A DNA stretch of 64,000 bases, taken from NCBI GenBank assembly GCA_022826565.1, contig JAJDUP010000047.1:1-64000 (forward strand). The letters run 5' to 3'. The position numbers and the translations under genes are program-made. The notes below the pieces were generated by a model. That model was given only the letters and a program-made list of their open reading frames with translations, made no database searches and was not told where the DNA came from. Every line of letters starts with the position of its first letter. Position 1 is the first letter of the stretch. Positions 23,438-32,973 of the stretch are shown here, one piece after another. This DNA is from Gemmatimonadota bacterium. GTDB lineage: Bacteria; Gemmatimonadota; Gemmatimonadetes; Longimicrobiales; Gaopeijiaceae.

Positions 23438-24628
23438 ATGAGCAAGAAGACTGTCGACAAGGCCGTTCCGGCCAACACCTCCGGCAAAAGCGATGAATCG
23501 GTCGATCGCCGAAAATTCCTCGGCGCCGCGGCCACGGGCGTGGTCGGCGCGGGCCTGGTCACTGCGTGTGGCGGCGAGACCGGCGGCGGCGAGTCCGGTG
23601 GGGCCCCGGCAGTCGTTACGCAGCCGCGCGTTATGTGGAGGATGGCTTCGAGCTTCCCCCGCGGCCTGGACGCGATCTACGGCTCGGGCGAGATGCTCGG
23701 GGAACTCACTTCCGCGCTGACCGGAGGACGCTTCCAGATCCGGGCCTATCCGGCTGGCGAACTCGTGCCGGGCCTGCAGGTCATGGACGCCGTGCAGCAG
23801 GGCACGGTCCAGGTCGGCCAGAGCACGAGCTACTACTACACCGGCAAGAACCAGGCGCTCGCCTTCGACGCCGGCGTGCCGTTCGGCATGACCGCGCGGC
23901 AGCAGGACGCGTGGCTGAACGAGGGCGGGGGGCTGGATGTCGTTCGCAGCGTCTTCTCCGACTTCAACATCATTTCCTTCCCGGGCGGCAACACGGGCGG
24001 CCAGATGGGCGGATGGTTCCGCCGCGAGGTGAATTCGGCCGAAGATCTCCGCGGCCTCAAGATGCGGATCCCGGGGCTGGGCGGCGATGTCATGGACCGC
24101 ATGGGCGTCACGGTCCAGGTCCTGGCCGGCGGCGACATCTATCCGGCGCTCGAGCGCGGCGCCATCGACGCCACCGAGTGGGTGGGCCCCTACGACGACG
24201 AAAAGCTCGGCCTCCACCAGGCCGCGCCCTACTACTACTACCCCGGCTGGTGGGAGCCGTCGGCCTCTGTTTCGTACGAGGTCAACCAGCAGGCGTGGGA
24301 TCAGCTCCCGAGCGACTACCAGGCGGTATTCGAGGTCGCGGCCAAGGCCACGGCGCGCCGGATGCTCTACTACTACGACGCCAAGAACCCGGGCGCGTTG
24401 CAGCGCCTCATTGAGGGCGGCACCCAGATGCGGTCGTTCTCGGACGACATCATGAGCGTCGCGCGCACGACGATCGGAGAAATCCTGGAGGACTACGCGG
24501 CCGCCGACCAGCAGTACCGCCAGGTGTACGACCACTGGCGCAACTTCAAGGAGGCGTCCTACCAGTGGTTCGGCACCGCCGAATTGCGCTTTGCGAGCTT
24601 CGCCTTCCCCGCGGGAATGTCGGTGTAG
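23438..24628 (+). CDS. dctP: TRAP transporter solute-binding protein (DctP family)
   Basis: The 396-residue protein has a Tat signal (RRKFLG, residues 24-29) followed by a lipobox-like VTACGG (Cys44), so it is probably exported folded and lipid-anchored. The DctP fold shows GLKMRIPGLGGDVMDRMG and the ligand-binding block GAIDATEWVGPYDDEKLG, which resembles TakP/lactate-binding members that take 2-oxo or hydroxy acids, often with a metal ion. It converges with the permease genes dctM and dctQ across a terminator. Binding protein and permeases on opposite strands is unusual for TRAP loci, which are normally one operon. Confidence 0.93.
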   Translation: MSKKTVDKAVPANTSGKSDESVDRRKFLGAAATGVVGAGLVTACGGETGGGESGGAPAVVTQPRVMWRMASSFPRGLDAIYGSGEMLGELTSALTGGRFQIRAYPAGELVPGLQVMDAVQQGTVQVGQSTSYYYTGKNQALAFDAGVPFGMTARQQDAWLNEGGGLDVVRSVFSDFNIISFPGGNTGGQMGGWFRREVNSAEDLRGLKMRIPGLGGDVMDRMGVTVQVLAGGDIYPALERGAIDATEWVGPYDDEKLGLHQAAPYYYYPGWWEPSASVSYEVNQQAWDQLPSDYQAVFEVAAKATARRMLYYYDAKNPGALQRLIEGGTQMRSFSDDIMSVARTTIGEILEDYAAADQQYRQVYDHWRNFKEASYQWFGTAELRFASFAFPAGMSV

Positions 24629-24670
24629 TCAGAATAACGGGGCAGTCGTCATTTTGCCTGTCATTCTGAC
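24628..24670. terminator. Bidirectional hairpin between dctP and dctM
   Basis: GTCAGAAT at 24628-24635 pairs perfectly with ATTCTGAC at 24663-24670, and inside them GGCA pairs with TGCC. It lies between convergent genes and overlaps the last base of dctP, so it can stop transcription from both sides. No clear U-run is present. Confidence 0.55.
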
Positions 24671-24701
24671 GACTCTCCGGTGACTGTGCGCCCGCAACGC
24701 C

Positions 24702-26024
24702 TCAGGGCACCAGCCCCGTCACCAGCTGCGGCCACTGGATGATCAGCATCAGGCCGATCAGCTGGATGATGATGAACGGAATCACCGCACGGTAGAGGTC
24801 TGTCGTCTTCACCTCCGGGGGAGCCACACCCCTTAGATAGAAGAGCGCGAAGCCGAAGGGCGGCGTCAGGAACGAGGTCTGCAGGTTCATCCCGATCATC
24901 ACGCCGAACCACACCAGGTCGATTCCCATGAGCGCGGCGGCGGGCGCCAGCAGCGGAATGATGATGAACGCGATCTCGAAGAAGTCCAGGAAGAATCCCA
25001 GGATGAAGATTGTCAGGTTGGCGACCAGGAGCAGCCCGATCCGGCCGCCGGGCAGTGTGGTGAGCAGGTCCTCGATCCAGATGTCGCCGTAGAGGCCGCG
25101 GAAGACGAGCGCGAAGGCGGTCGACCCGATCAGCAGGAACATCACCATCGTGGTGAGCTTGGTCGCGCCCACGCACGAATCCCGCAGCACGCTGAGCGAC
25201 ATGCGGCCGCGCGCGCTGGCGAGCAGGATCGCGCCCACCGACCCGATCGCCCCGGCCTCGGTCGGCGTCGCGATCCCGGCGAAGATCGACCCCAGCACGA
25301 TCAGGATGAGCAGCAGCGGCGGCAGCATGACCACCGCCACACGGCGCATCAGCACCTTGAAGTCGACATCGGTCATCTCGGGCGGAAGCGCCGGCGCGGC
25401 TTCGGGCTTGACCATCGCCACGCCCGCCACGTAGAGCGCGTACATTCCGGCCAGCATCAGCCCCGGCACCAGCCCGCCGATGAAGAGGTCGCCCACGGAG
25501 ATGCCGAGCTGGTCGGCCAGCACCACCAGCACGATGCTCGGCGGGATGATCTGCCCCAGCGTCCCGGACGCCAGGATCACCCCCGACGACAGCCGCGCCG
25601 AATACTTGTAGCGGAGCATCACCGGCAGCGAGATGCTGCCCATCGCCACCACCGATGCCCCCACCACACCGGTCGCGGCGGCCAGCATCGCCCCCACCAC
25701 CACGACTCCGAGCGCCAGGCCACCCCGGTGCCGTCCGAAAAGCGTGCCGATCGTCGTCAGCAGGTCCTCGGCCAGCTTCGCCTTCTCCAGCACCAGCCCC
25801 ATGAAGATGAAGAACGGCACCGCCAGGAGGACGTAATTCGACATCACCCCGAAGATGCGCTCGGGCATCGCGAAGAGGAGATTCCAGTCGAAGATGCCGA
25901 GTTCGACGCCGATGAACGCGAAGATCAGCGACGCGCCGCCCAGGGCAAATGCGACGGGATACCCGCTGAAGATGATCAGGAAGACCACCACGAACATCAG
26001 CGGAGCGAGGATGTTCGCTTCCAT
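24702..26024 (-). CDS. dctM: TRAP transporter large permease (DctM family)
   Basis: The 440-residue protein has about 12-13 hydrophobic helices and family blocks such as VPFFIFMGLVLEKAKLAEDLL, TLGQIIPPSIVLVVLAD, AGIATPTEAGAIGSVGA and LTPPFGFALFYLRGVAP. It forms the Na+-coupled translocation channel of the TRAP transporter. Its ATG shares one base with the dctQ stop (TAATG), showing translational coupling. The substrate is set by the DctP protein encoded convergently downstream. Confidence 0.95.
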   Translation of the reverse strand: MEANILAPLMFVVVFLIIFSGYPVAFALGGASLIFAFIGVELGIFDWNLLFAMPERIFGVMSNYVLLAVPFFIFMGLVLEKAKLAEDLLTTIGTLFGRHRGGLALGVVVVGAMLAAATGVVGASVVAMGSISLPVMLRYKYSARLSSGVILASGTLGQIIPPSIVLVVLADQLGISVGDLFIGGLVPGLMLAGMYALYVAGVAMVKPEAAPALPPEMTDVDFKVLMRRVAVVMLPPLLLILIVLGSIFAGIATPTEAGAIGSVGAILLASARGRMSLSVLRDSCVGATKLTTMVMFLLIGSTAFALVFRGLYGDIWIEDLLTTLPGGRIGLLLVANLTIFILGFFLDFFEIAFIIIPLLAPAAALMGIDLVWFGVMIGMNLQTSFLTPPFGFALFYLRGVAPPEVKTTDLYRAVIPFIIIQLIGLMLIIQWPQLVTGLVP

Positions 26025-26566
26025 TACAGTCCGATTCCCCCGGGGTGGGCTGCGTCATCATCGGCCTCGGCGTCCGCGCCCCGCCGCAGGATTGCCACGT
26101 CTTTCACCAGCTCTGACACCCCCTGCGCCAGCAGCAGCACGAACGCCACGATGATCACGGCCTTCAGCGGATAGCGCGGCAACCCCCCCGGGTCGGGCGA
26201 CATCTCGCGCACCGCCCACGAGTTGCGGATCGAAGGCCATGACACCCACAGCACGAAGATCGAGAACGGGATCAGCATCAGCACCGAGCCGACCACGTTG
26301 ATCCAGGCCCGCGCCCTCGCCTCGAGCCGGCCGTAGACAACGTCGACCCGCACGTGGGCGTTCTCCTTGAGCGCGTACCCGGCGCCGAGGAGGAAGATCA
26401 GCGAGAAGAGGTACCACTGCAGCTCCAGGTAAAGGTTGGAGCTGAGATTGACGCCGATGAAGCGTCCCAGATAGCGCGCGATGGCGTTGTAGGCGCCGAT
26501 CAGCACCATGAGCAGGGCCATCCACGAGATGAACCGCCCGAGGCTGCTGGTCACTCTGTCGACCAT
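26024..26566 (-). CDS. dctQ: TRAP transporter small permease (DctQ family)
   Basis: The 180-residue protein has four hydrophobic helices, starting with ISWMALLMVLIGAYNAIARY, then LYLELQWYLFSLIFLLGAGYALKENAHVRVDV, which is the DctQ signature, and two more. It associates with DctM in the inner membrane. The ATG at 26566 gives the normal family length; the open frame extends upstream without similarity. The ribosome binding site is weak. Upstream 170 bp of non-coding DNA separate it from the PadR-linked membrane protein gene. Confidence 0.92.
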   Translation of the reverse strand: MVDRVTSSLGRFISWMALLMVLIGAYNAIARYLGRFIGVNLSSNLYLELQWYLFSLIFLLGAGYALKENAHVRVDVVYGRLEARARAWINVVGSVLMLIPFSIFVLWVSWPSIRNSWAVREMSPDPGGLPRYPLKAVIIVAFVLLLAQGVSELVKDVAILRRGADAEADDDAAHPGGIGL

Positions 26567-26736
26567 TCGGGTGTACGGGTTGTCCCTCAAGTGCGTATCG
26601 CTGTTCCTGGGGTCGATGGGCGGGTCCCGGCCGGCGCAATGGCCGACGCCCAGACTATCACGCCCCGACTGGGGCGGGCAAGGTCCCGGCGCGCTCCGGA
26701 CCGGCCATTCGCTGCGGCCGGCGTGTTGCTCGCGCT

Positions 26737-27447
26737 CTACGCCTGCTTCCGTGACCGCCCCCGCCTGAATGGTCGAACGTCGCTCAGCCGCATCCACATC
26801 GCTGCCGCGACACACGCCAGCGAGGCAGTGTACAGCCACCAGCCACTGCCAAGCGGTACGTCCGACAGCGCAGCTCCCGCACTCAGCCAACGCACGACGG
26901 ACCCGCCTCCGATGACGAGCACCCCGAGGGCGTTTGCCGTCACGAGCCAGGTGGCCATTCGCAAGCGGCCGATCCTCAGCCGCGCGCTGTGAAAACGGCA
27001 AAGCGTCAGAATCATCGGCACATTCAGCACTGTGAACGCCAGTAGCCCGAGCAGTGATGTGAGGGATCCTCGACTTGCCAGGTCTGCGAGGTCGGAACGC
27101 AAGAGCCCGGCCAAGGTCACCGTTCTGCCACCAAAGCTGGACAGGGGCAACGCCCAGGCCACTGCCCACAGCCCCCATCCTGCTGCCATAAGCATGCGCC
27201 AGCGGGGTCTGCCGGCCCGTACGAACTCGCGGGCCAACGTCCTGGATTCCCCGAGCTCCTCCACAGCGATCCGCACCGCTCGTCGCGGTGTCACCGCAAC
27301 GTCGACCTCGGTCTCCAGCATTGCCCGTGCACGCAAGTGGTCTTCCAACTCGTCGAGTTCATGTAACGACAACGAGGATGTTCGTGAAACCTGTTGCCTC
27401 CAGGTGGACACCAGCCGTTCAATATCACTGGCTCTCGACTCAGGCAT
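26737..27447 (-). CDS. PadR-linked membrane protein with permease-prefix (HAAS-like) domain
   Basis: The 236-residue protein begins with a helical domain (LHELDELEDHLRARAMLETEV, then PRRAVRIAVEELGESRTLAREF), the pattern of the 'permease prefix' or HAAS domain that sits beside PadR regulators. Four hydrophobic segments follow, near residues 88-106, 127-150, 166-190 and 200-220. It starts inside the end of padR with an 8-bp overlap, so the two are co-translated. In related operons such proteins assist or replace ABC permeases; here no permease follows, and its role is unknown. Confidence 0.75.
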   Translation of the reverse strand: MPESRASDIERLVSTWRQQVSRTSSLSLHELDELEDHLRARAMLETEVDVAVTPRRAVRIAVEELGESRTLAREFVRAGRPRWRMLMAAGWGLWAVAWALPLSSFGGRTVTLAGLLRSDLADLASRGSLTSLLGLLAFTVLNVPMILTLCRFHSARLRIGRLRMATWLVTANALGVLVIGGGSVVRWLSAGAALSDVPLGSGWWLYTASLACVAAAMWMRLSDVRPFRRGRSRKQA

Positions 27448-27778
27448 GGTTCTTTCCCCACAGCAGCTCGAGTGTTCCGTGCACGGCGCGCCAGCTCTCG
27501 CGGTCACGCGCCATCTGACCCTTTCCCTTCGACGTCAGACGGTAGTATTTGCGGTGCCGACCAGCTTCGGTGAGCGCCCATCGACCCTCGATCAGGCCAT
27601 CGCGTTCCAGTCGGTGCAGCACCGGGTAGAGCATCCCGTCCGACCACTCGATGCGTCCGCCCGACAAAACCCGGACCTGCTTGAGAATCTCGTAGCCATA
27701 GCTTTCGCCCCCGGCCAGAATCCCAAGGATCATGGGCCGCGACGACGCGGCCACGAGTTCCTTCGGCGTGCGAAACAC
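27440..27778 (-). CDS. PadR-family transcriptional regulator
   Basis: The 112-residue winged-helix protein shows the PadR core ILGILAGGESYGYEILKQV, then EWSDGMLYPVLHRLERDGLIEGRW and RHRKYYRLTSKGK. PadR proteins repress their own operon and release DNA on binding small molecules or phenolics. I start it at the GTG at 27778, which has AGGAGGG about 9 nt upstream; an open frame extends to 27874 but would run through the probable operator. It is co-translated with a permease-prefix membrane protein. Confidence 0.9.
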   Translation of the reverse strand: MFRTPKELVAASSRPMILGILAGGESYGYEILKQVRVLSGGRIEWSDGMLYPVLHRLERDGLIEGRWALTEAGRHRKYYRLTSKGKGQMARDRESWRAVHGTLELLWGKNHA

Positions 27779-27798
27779 GACAGTCGCCCTCCTGTCAT

Positions 27799-27834
27799 TA
27801 CTTTGGCTTGCAAGATATCTAACAACACAAAGTA
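27799..27834. promoter_or_regulatory. Probable PadR operator
   Basis: Arms TACTTTG (27799-27805) and CAAAGTA (27828-27834) form a perfect inverted repeat around a GATATC-containing AT-rich centre. The dyad lies 20-55 bp upstream of the padR start. PadR regulators bind long AT-rich dyads of this type in their own promoters, so autoregulation is likely. Confidence 0.6.
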
Positions 27835-27917
27835 TACGGGGATGGCCGTCCGTCAACTGCCACCACACGATCAACTGCGGAGCTTGCGCAGCAGCGGCTC
27901 CCGCAGCACCCTGGCCG

Positions 27918-29576
27918 CTACGCTCGGTCCAAAAGGGACGTCCCAGTCATCTCCGCGGGTTGAGTGAGACCAAGGAGATGAAGGACGGTGGGGGCGACAT
28001 CGGCCAGGATCCCGTCGCTCACGGCCAGCGGAGCGGCTCCCGGCGGCGCGGAGAGGATGAGCCGGACGGGGAATGTGGTGTGCGCCGTGAATGGACTCCC
28101 GTCCTCGGCGAGCATTTTCTCGGCGTTGCCGTGATCGGCCGTGACCAGAGCGGTGCCGCCGGCCTGTGCCACGGCCTCCAACACTCGCCCGACGCAGGCG
28201 TCGACCGTCTCGACAGCGGCGACCGCCGCCGGGATGCTTCCGGTGTGACCCACCATGTCGGCGTTGGCAAAGTTGACGAGGACGAAGTCGTGCCGCCCCT
28301 CGGCGATGTGCCCGACCAGGGCGTCGGTGAGCTCCAGCGCGCTCATTTCGGGCTTGAGGTCGTAGGTGGCGACCTGCGGCGACGGGATGAGGTGGCGGTC
28401 CTCGCCGGGAAAGGGCTCCTCGATGCCGCCGTTGAAGAAGTAGGTGACGTGCGGGTATTTCTCCGTCTCGGCCATGCGGAGCTGTGTGCGGCCGGAGCGT
28501 GCGAGGACATCGCCGAGAACGCGCGCCAGCGAGCGGGGAGGAAAGAGGACGGGGTGGGGGGAGTCGTCCTCATAGCGGGTCATTGCGATGAGTCGGGCGC
28601 AGGGGCCCCGGGGCCGGGGGAAGTGGGGGAAGGTGTGATCCATCAGCGCGGCGGTGAGCTGGCGGGCCCGGTCGGCGCGGAAGTTGAAGAAGAGGATTCC
28701 GTCGGTGGGGCGGATGCCGTGGCTTCCCCCGACGCCGTCACCGGATCCGGAACCGGCCTCTCCGGCGGGCGCCACGACAACCGGTGGCAGGAATTCGTCG
28801 GTGGTGCCTTCCGCGTAGCACCGGGCGACGTACCCGGAGGCGCTGTCTACGCGCGGGCCCTCGCCATCGACCATCGCGCGGTAGGCGCGCTTCGTCCGCG
28901 GCCAGCGGCGGTCGCGGTCCATGGCGAAGTAGCGACCGGATACTGTGGCAATGCGCAGGGCCGCGGCGCCCATCGTGTCTTCACGGTCTTCGGTCGGCGC
29001 TGGAGCGTCGCCCTGCCGCGCGCGGGCGCCTCCGTTCGATCGCGATCGCGCCTCCAACTCCTCGATCCACCCCAGCCCCGAGGTCGGCGACGTGTCGCGG
29101 CCGTCGGTGACCACATGGACCCGGGCCGGGATTCCCGCGCGGGCCGCCCAGTCCAGCAGCCCGTGAAGGTGGGAGATGTCGCTGTGGACACCGCCGTCCG
29201 AGCAGAGGCCGATCAGGTGCAGCGCGCCGCCCGAGCCCGTGAGCGCGGCGCCCAGATCGCGCAGGGCGGGGATCTCGAAGAAGGAGCCGTCCCGGATTGC
29301 CATCGAAATGCGCGTGACGTCCTGATGCACGATGCGGCCCGCGCCAAGGTTCAGGTGTCCGACCTCGGAGTTGCCCATCTGTCCGGGAGGCAGGCCCACA
29401 GATTCACCGGAGGTCGCCAGGAAGCCCCAGGGGCACTCGGCGAGCAGCCTGTCACGTACGGGAGTGCGGGCCATGGCGACCGCGTTGCCCCAGCGCTCGA
29501 CCCCCGCCGGGTCCGTCGCCCCGACGCCCCATCCGTCACAGATGATCAGGACGATCGGCCTGTTGCTATCGTTCAT
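27918..29576 (-). CDS. gpmI: 2,3-bisphosphoglycerate-independent phosphoglycerate mutase
   Basis: The 552-residue enzyme interconverts 3- and 2-phosphoglycerate in glycolysis using two Mn ions and a catalytic Ser. Visible motifs: VLIICDGWGVG (metal Asp), MGNSEVGHLNLGAG (catalytic Ser), VHVVTDGRDTSP, NFRADRARQL, ANADMVGHTG and VTADHGNAEKM. It is slightly longer than the usual 510-520 residues because of two inserts rich in Gly, Ala and Arg around residues 175-205 and 275-300. The ATG at 29576 gives the standard N-terminus, though no ribosome binding site is clear. Confidence 0.96.
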   Translation of the reverse strand: MNDSNRPIVLIICDGWGVGATDPAGVERWGNAVAMARTPVRDRLLAECPWGFLATSGESVGLPPGQMGNSEVGHLNLGAGRIVHQDVTRISMAIRDGSFFEIPALRDLGAALTGSGGALHLIGLCSDGGVHSDISHLHGLLDWAARAGIPARVHVVTDGRDTSPTSGLGWIEELEARSRSNGGARARQGDAPAPTEDREDTMGAAALRIATVSGRYFAMDRDRRWPRTKRAYRAMVDGEGPRVDSASGYVARCYAEGTTDEFLPPVVVAPAGEAGSGSGDGVGGSHGIRPTDGILFFNFRADRARQLTAALMDHTFPHFPRPRGPCARLIAMTRYEDDSPHPVLFPPRSLARVLGDVLARSGRTQLRMAETEKYPHVTYFFNGGIEEPFPGEDRHLIPSPQVATYDLKPEMSALELTDALVGHIAEGRHDFVLVNFANADMVGHTGSIPAAVAAVETVDACVGRVLEAVAQAGGTALVTADHGNAEKMLAEDGSPFTAHTTFPVRLILSAPPGAAPLAVSDGILADVAPTVLHLLGLTQPAEMTGTSLLDRA

Positions 29577-29683
29577 GGAGTGGTGGGCGCGGGTGGGTGG
29601 TGCGAGCGTTACGGACAGGTCGTCGACGGGCGTGCAGCACCGTCGGCACGTGGAGACCAATGTAACAGGAGGGCTGTGGAGCC

Positions 29684-30676
29684 TTGAGCGACCTGTGGAG
29701 GCAGTGCGTGGACCTGGATGGCTGTCCCGCGCCGCCCGTCGCGTGGGCGCCGGCCGCCCCGCCGGGAGACCTCCCCGTACTGCGGCGCTGGCGGGCCGCG
29801 GTCGGGCCGGCCCGGGTCGGCAACGGGACGGCACGCGCCACGGTGCGCTGGCCCCTCACGGTCGCGGTATGGAACGCCAATGTCGGAGGCGGGGCGATTC
29901 GGGCCCTGTGGGATCACATGACCCAGGCGCGTGAACGCGCGACGCGGCCCGCCGTCCTGCTGCTTCAGGAGGTCTTTGCGGCCGGGTCGACCATCCCGCC
30001 GCAGACTCCAACGGCCGCCTGGGCCAGGCGCATCGCGGGCACCCCGGCCGGCGAACACCGCACCGACATCTGTTCCTTTGCCCGCGGGGCCGGCCTTTCG
30101 CTCGTCTATGTTCCGTCGATGCGGAACGGGAGTCCCGCCGCCGACCCCCCGGAAGACCGCGGCAACGCCATCCTCGCCAACGTGCCCCTTTCGTCTCCAA
30201 CGGCCATCGAACTCCCTTTCGAACGCCAGCGGCGAGTGGCGGTCACGGCGGCCCTGACAATCGGCGACCAAACCGTCGAACTCTGCTCGGTTCATCTCGA
30301 CAACCGTGCGCCCTGGCTCCGCGCGTGGCGCACGCCTGGCAGTGCGCGCCGCCGTCAGATGGCCGCCCTCCTCGGCAGTTTCCCGGGCTCCCGGGCCGGA
30401 GCCGCCAGGGTGCTCGGCGGGGACTTCAACACCTGGGTCGGTGGTCGGCGCGAAAAGGCCTATCAGCATGCCCGAGCGCACTTTCCCCTCCCGGCGCAGC
30501 CGGACCCCAAGCCAACCCACCACTTTGAGATCGGAGGCTGGCTTCGCCACTCCGACCACCTGATGTTTCGGGTTCCGCCCGGCTGGAATTGTGAGTACCG
30601 GCGCCTGGACGATACCTTCGGGTCGGATCACTACCCGCTTGTAGGAACGCTGGAACCGGCCTCAGAGACGAGATAA
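29684..30676 (+). CDS. Endonuclease/exonuclease/phosphatase (EEP) family protein
   Basis: The 330-residue protein has the EEP metal-dependent hydrolase motifs: VAVWNANVGG, LLLQEVF (metal Glu), VELCSVHLDN (catalytic His), LGGDFNTW and GSDHYPLVG at the C-terminus. Members hydrolyse phosphodiester bonds in nucleic acids, lipids or phosphoinositides; the target is not predictable. The TTG start at 29684 has AGGAGGG about 9 nt upstream. No signal peptide. Divergent from gpmI. Confidence 0.85.
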   Translation: MSDLWRQCVDLDGCPAPPVAWAPAAPPGDLPVLRRWRAAVGPARVGNGTARATVRWPLTVAVWNANVGGGAIRALWDHMTQARERATRPAVLLLQEVFAAGSTIPPQTPTAAWARRIAGTPAGEHRTDICSFARGAGLSLVYVPSMRNGSPAADPPEDRGNAILANVPLSSPTAIELPFERQRRVAVTAALTIGDQTVELCSVHLDNRAPWLRAWRTPGSARRRQMAALLGSFPGSRAGAARVLGGDFNTWVGGRREKAYQHARAHFPLPAQPDPKPTHHFEIGGWLRHSDHLMFRVPPGWNCEYRRLDDTFGSDHYPLVGTLEPASETR

Positions 30677-30725
30677 TGTAAAGACCACATTACATAATGT
30701 AATGTTTGCATTACGTTATTACACT
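30675..30725. other. AT-rich palindromic island between convergent genes
   Basis: Contains ATTACAT and ATGTAAT around a single A (30689-30703), overlapped by GTAATG-TTTG-CATTAC. The arms are perfect. It lies directly after the EEP gene and before the convergent dihydroorotase stop, so it could act as a hairpin terminator, but the same TGTAAT words occur in two other islands (13031-13070, 40366-40412) that precede genes. Confidence 0.45.
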
Positions 30726-30796
30726 TGCGCTGGCTTCAACGATGTCCCAGCCGAGCATGTCCGCGTCCGCGCTCATTTCCGCGGAAACGTGCCCGC

Positions 30797-32134
30797 TCAA
30801 TCCCGCGTGGCCCAGTACCCCCCCCGGGGGTGGTCGAAGACGAGTTCTCGGCCACGGGGCTCCGTTGCCACGCGCCCATCGGCGAACACCGTCCGGCCTC
30901 CCACCCACGTTCGCACGGGCCACCCCTGCAGCCTCGTTCCGTGCCACGGGGTCCAGCCGCACATGCAATGCTGGTCCTCGTTTCGCACTTGTCGCTCCTT
31001 CGCCATGTCCACCAGGACCAGGTCGGCATCGTACCCGGGCTCGATCCGGCCCTTGTCGACGATGTCCCAGATCCGCGCGGGGCCGTCGCTCATCCAGCCT
31101 GCGAGATCCTGCAGCGTGCAGCGCCCCCGGTTCACCTCGTTCAGCATCAGGGGCAGGAAGAGCTCCACGGCAGGGACGCCCGACGGCGAGGCAGGGTAGG
31201 GGGCTCGCTTTTCCTCAAGCGTGTGCGGCGCGTGATCGGTGGCCAGGATCTGGATGGCGCCGCTCGCCAGGCCCCGCCAGAGCGCCGCGCGGTCGTGGGC
31301 GGTCTTGAGCGAGGGGTTCATCTGCGCCAAAGTGCCGAGGCGGGCGTAGTCCGAGGTATCGAGGAAGAGGTGGTGGGGGCAGGCCTCGGCCGTGATGAGG
31401 TCGTTCTGCTTCGCCAGGATCGCCACCTCGTCCGCCGTGGAAACGTGCAGGACGTGGAAGCGGTGCCGATGACGCATGGCCAGGTCGATCGCGCGCAGCG
31501 TCGCCGTGACCGCGGCGCGGTGGTCCCGGATGCGGGAATGGTCCTCGATGGCGAGCGGCGGCGTCAGCGCGGCCGCATTCGCCCGCACCGTGGCCTCGTC
31601 CTCGCAGTGGGCAGTGATCGGCAGGGTGGTCTCGGCGAAGATCGCCTCGAGGCACTCCTGGTCGTCGACGAGCATGTTCCCGGTGCTCGATCCGATGAAG
31701 ATCTTGATTCCGGGCGTACGCGTCGCCCGTACAAGTTCATCCAAATTCTCGGTCGTAGCACCTATATAGAAGCCGTAGTTGACGATACAGCGTCTGGACG
31801 CACGGTCCAGCTTCGCAGCCAGGGCCTCGACCGTGACGGTCTGCGGTACGGTGTTGGGCATCTCCAGAAACGAGGTCACGCCTCCGGCCGCGCACGCCCG
31901 GCTCCCCGTGCGCAGGTCCTCCTTGTGTGTGAGGCCCGGGTCGCGGAAGTGAACCTGGTCGTCGATCACGCCTGGCAGGAGGTGCAGCCCCGCCGCCTCC
32001 ACGACCTCGTCGGCGCGGGTGTGCGGTGCGGCGTCCACCCTTGCAATCCGCCCGCCCTCGATGAGGACGGAAGTGCGCGCGGTCTCGCCCGGCAGGACGA
32101 CCGTGGCGTCGCGGATCAGCGTTCGCTGCGGCAT
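30797..32134 (-). CDS. pyrC: Dihydroorotase
   Basis: The 445-residue amidohydrolase closes carbamoyl-aspartate to dihydroorotate in pyrimidine synthesis. Motifs: [13 protein letters not shown] (metal His; the first His of the usual H-x-H is Gln here), [42 protein letters not shown] and [10 protein letters not shown]. The Gln in the first metal motif is seen in some bacterial members. It may be co-transcribed with the nfuA-like gene 75 bp upstream. carB, in the same pathway, lies 14 kb away. Other cyclic amidohydrolases such as allantoinase are less likely given the PNT and DHAPHT blocks. Confidence 0.88.
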   Translation of the reverse strand: MPQRTLIRDATVVLPGETARTSVLIEGGRIARVDAAPHTRADEVVEAAGLHLLPGVIDDQVHFRDPGLTHKEDLRTGSRACAAGGVTSFLEMPNTVPQTVTVEALAAKLDRASRRCIVNYGFYIGATTENLDELVRATRTPGIKIFIGSSTGNMLVDDQECLEAIFAETTLPITAHCEDEATVRANAAALTPPLAIEDHSRIRDHRAAVTATLRAIDLAMRHRHRFHVLHVSTADEVAILAKQNDLITAEACPHHLFLDTSDYARLGTLAQMNPSLKTAHDRAALWRGLASGAIQILATDHAPHTLEEKRAPYPASPSGVPAVELFLPLMLNEVNRGRCTLQDLAGWMSDGPARIWDIVDKGRIEPGYDADLVLVDMAKERQVRNEDQHCMCGWTPWHGTRLQGWPVRTWVGGRTVFADGRVATEPRGRELVFDHPRGGYWATRD

Positions 32135-32209
32135 GTCGGCGGGGTGCGTACCCGGCTCAGCGCGCCCACTCGCGGCAAATCGCAGTCGCGAGCCCGCAGG
32201 GGGGCCGCT

Positions 32210-32800
32210 TCACGTGAAGTAGGGGTTGTCCCCGCTCGCGTGGTCGGTGACGTCGTGGATCGCGGTCACCTCGGGCACGGACTGCGACACCATGCGCTCG
32301 ACGCCCTGGCGCAGCGTCATGCGGGACATCGCGCAACCCTGGCACCCGCCCGCCATTTCGATGAAGATCTCAGTCCCCTGAACATCGATCAGGTTGATCA
32401 CGCCGCCGTGGGCCGCGATCGCCGGGTTGATCTCGGTATCCAGCACATGGGTGACGCGCTCGGCGAGTTTCCCCCCCGGCCCGCCCGAGTCCATCGCCTC
32501 CTTTACCGCATCCGGGTCCGGCGTAATCTGGAAACCGCTCTCCTGGATGGTCTCGATGAAGTCCACGTTCGCCCCGTCCAGCCGCTTCACGCTCGACTCG
32601 TCCACCAAAACCGTGAAGGCGCCAAGGTCGACCTCGATGTCGGACTCTCCCCGGCTGGCCGACTCGACCAGCGTCAGCTCGTAGTTGGGCGCGAACGGGC
32701 TGCCCTCCACCGCGAGTCGCAGCGCCTGCGGCCCGTCCTCTTCCATGTCCATGAACGACACGACCATTTCACGCGCTCTATCGGTAAAGCTCAGCTTCAT
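32210..32800 (-). CDS. nfuA: NfuA-like iron-sulphur cluster carrier (NifU C-terminal domain)
   Basis: The 196-residue protein has an N-terminal A-type-like domain (residues 1-95) with no cysteine, as in E. coli NfuA where this domain is degenerate. A NifU C-terminal domain follows, with INPAIAAHGGVINLIDV and the cluster-binding CxxC in GGCQGCAMS. It carries Fe-S clusters to target enzymes. The ATG at 32800 has GAGGGAA 3-4 nt upstream. Confidence 0.92.
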   Translation of the reverse strand: MKLSFTDRAREMVVSFMDMEEDGPQALRLAVEGSPFAPNYELTLVESASRGESDIEVDLGAFTVLVDESSVKRLDGANVDFIETIQESGFQITPDPDAVKEAMDSGGPGGKLAERVTHVLDTEINPAIAAHGGVINLIDVQGTEIFIEMAGGCQGCAMSRMTLRQGVERMVSQSVPEVTAIHDVTDHASGDNPYFT

Positions 32801-32973
32801 ACGTTCCCTCGCATTCGGGTGAACCGGGAGGGCGGAAAAAAGCGTTACCATTCCAACGCGTCCGTTGCAGCCGCGCCTCCGGGGTGCATATGAATATGCC
32901 GCCGCTGCCGACTCCGGCAAACCCTTGCGGCGGCAGGGCTGCAATCAGTCCACTCCTCCCCCGAAACCCTGAC

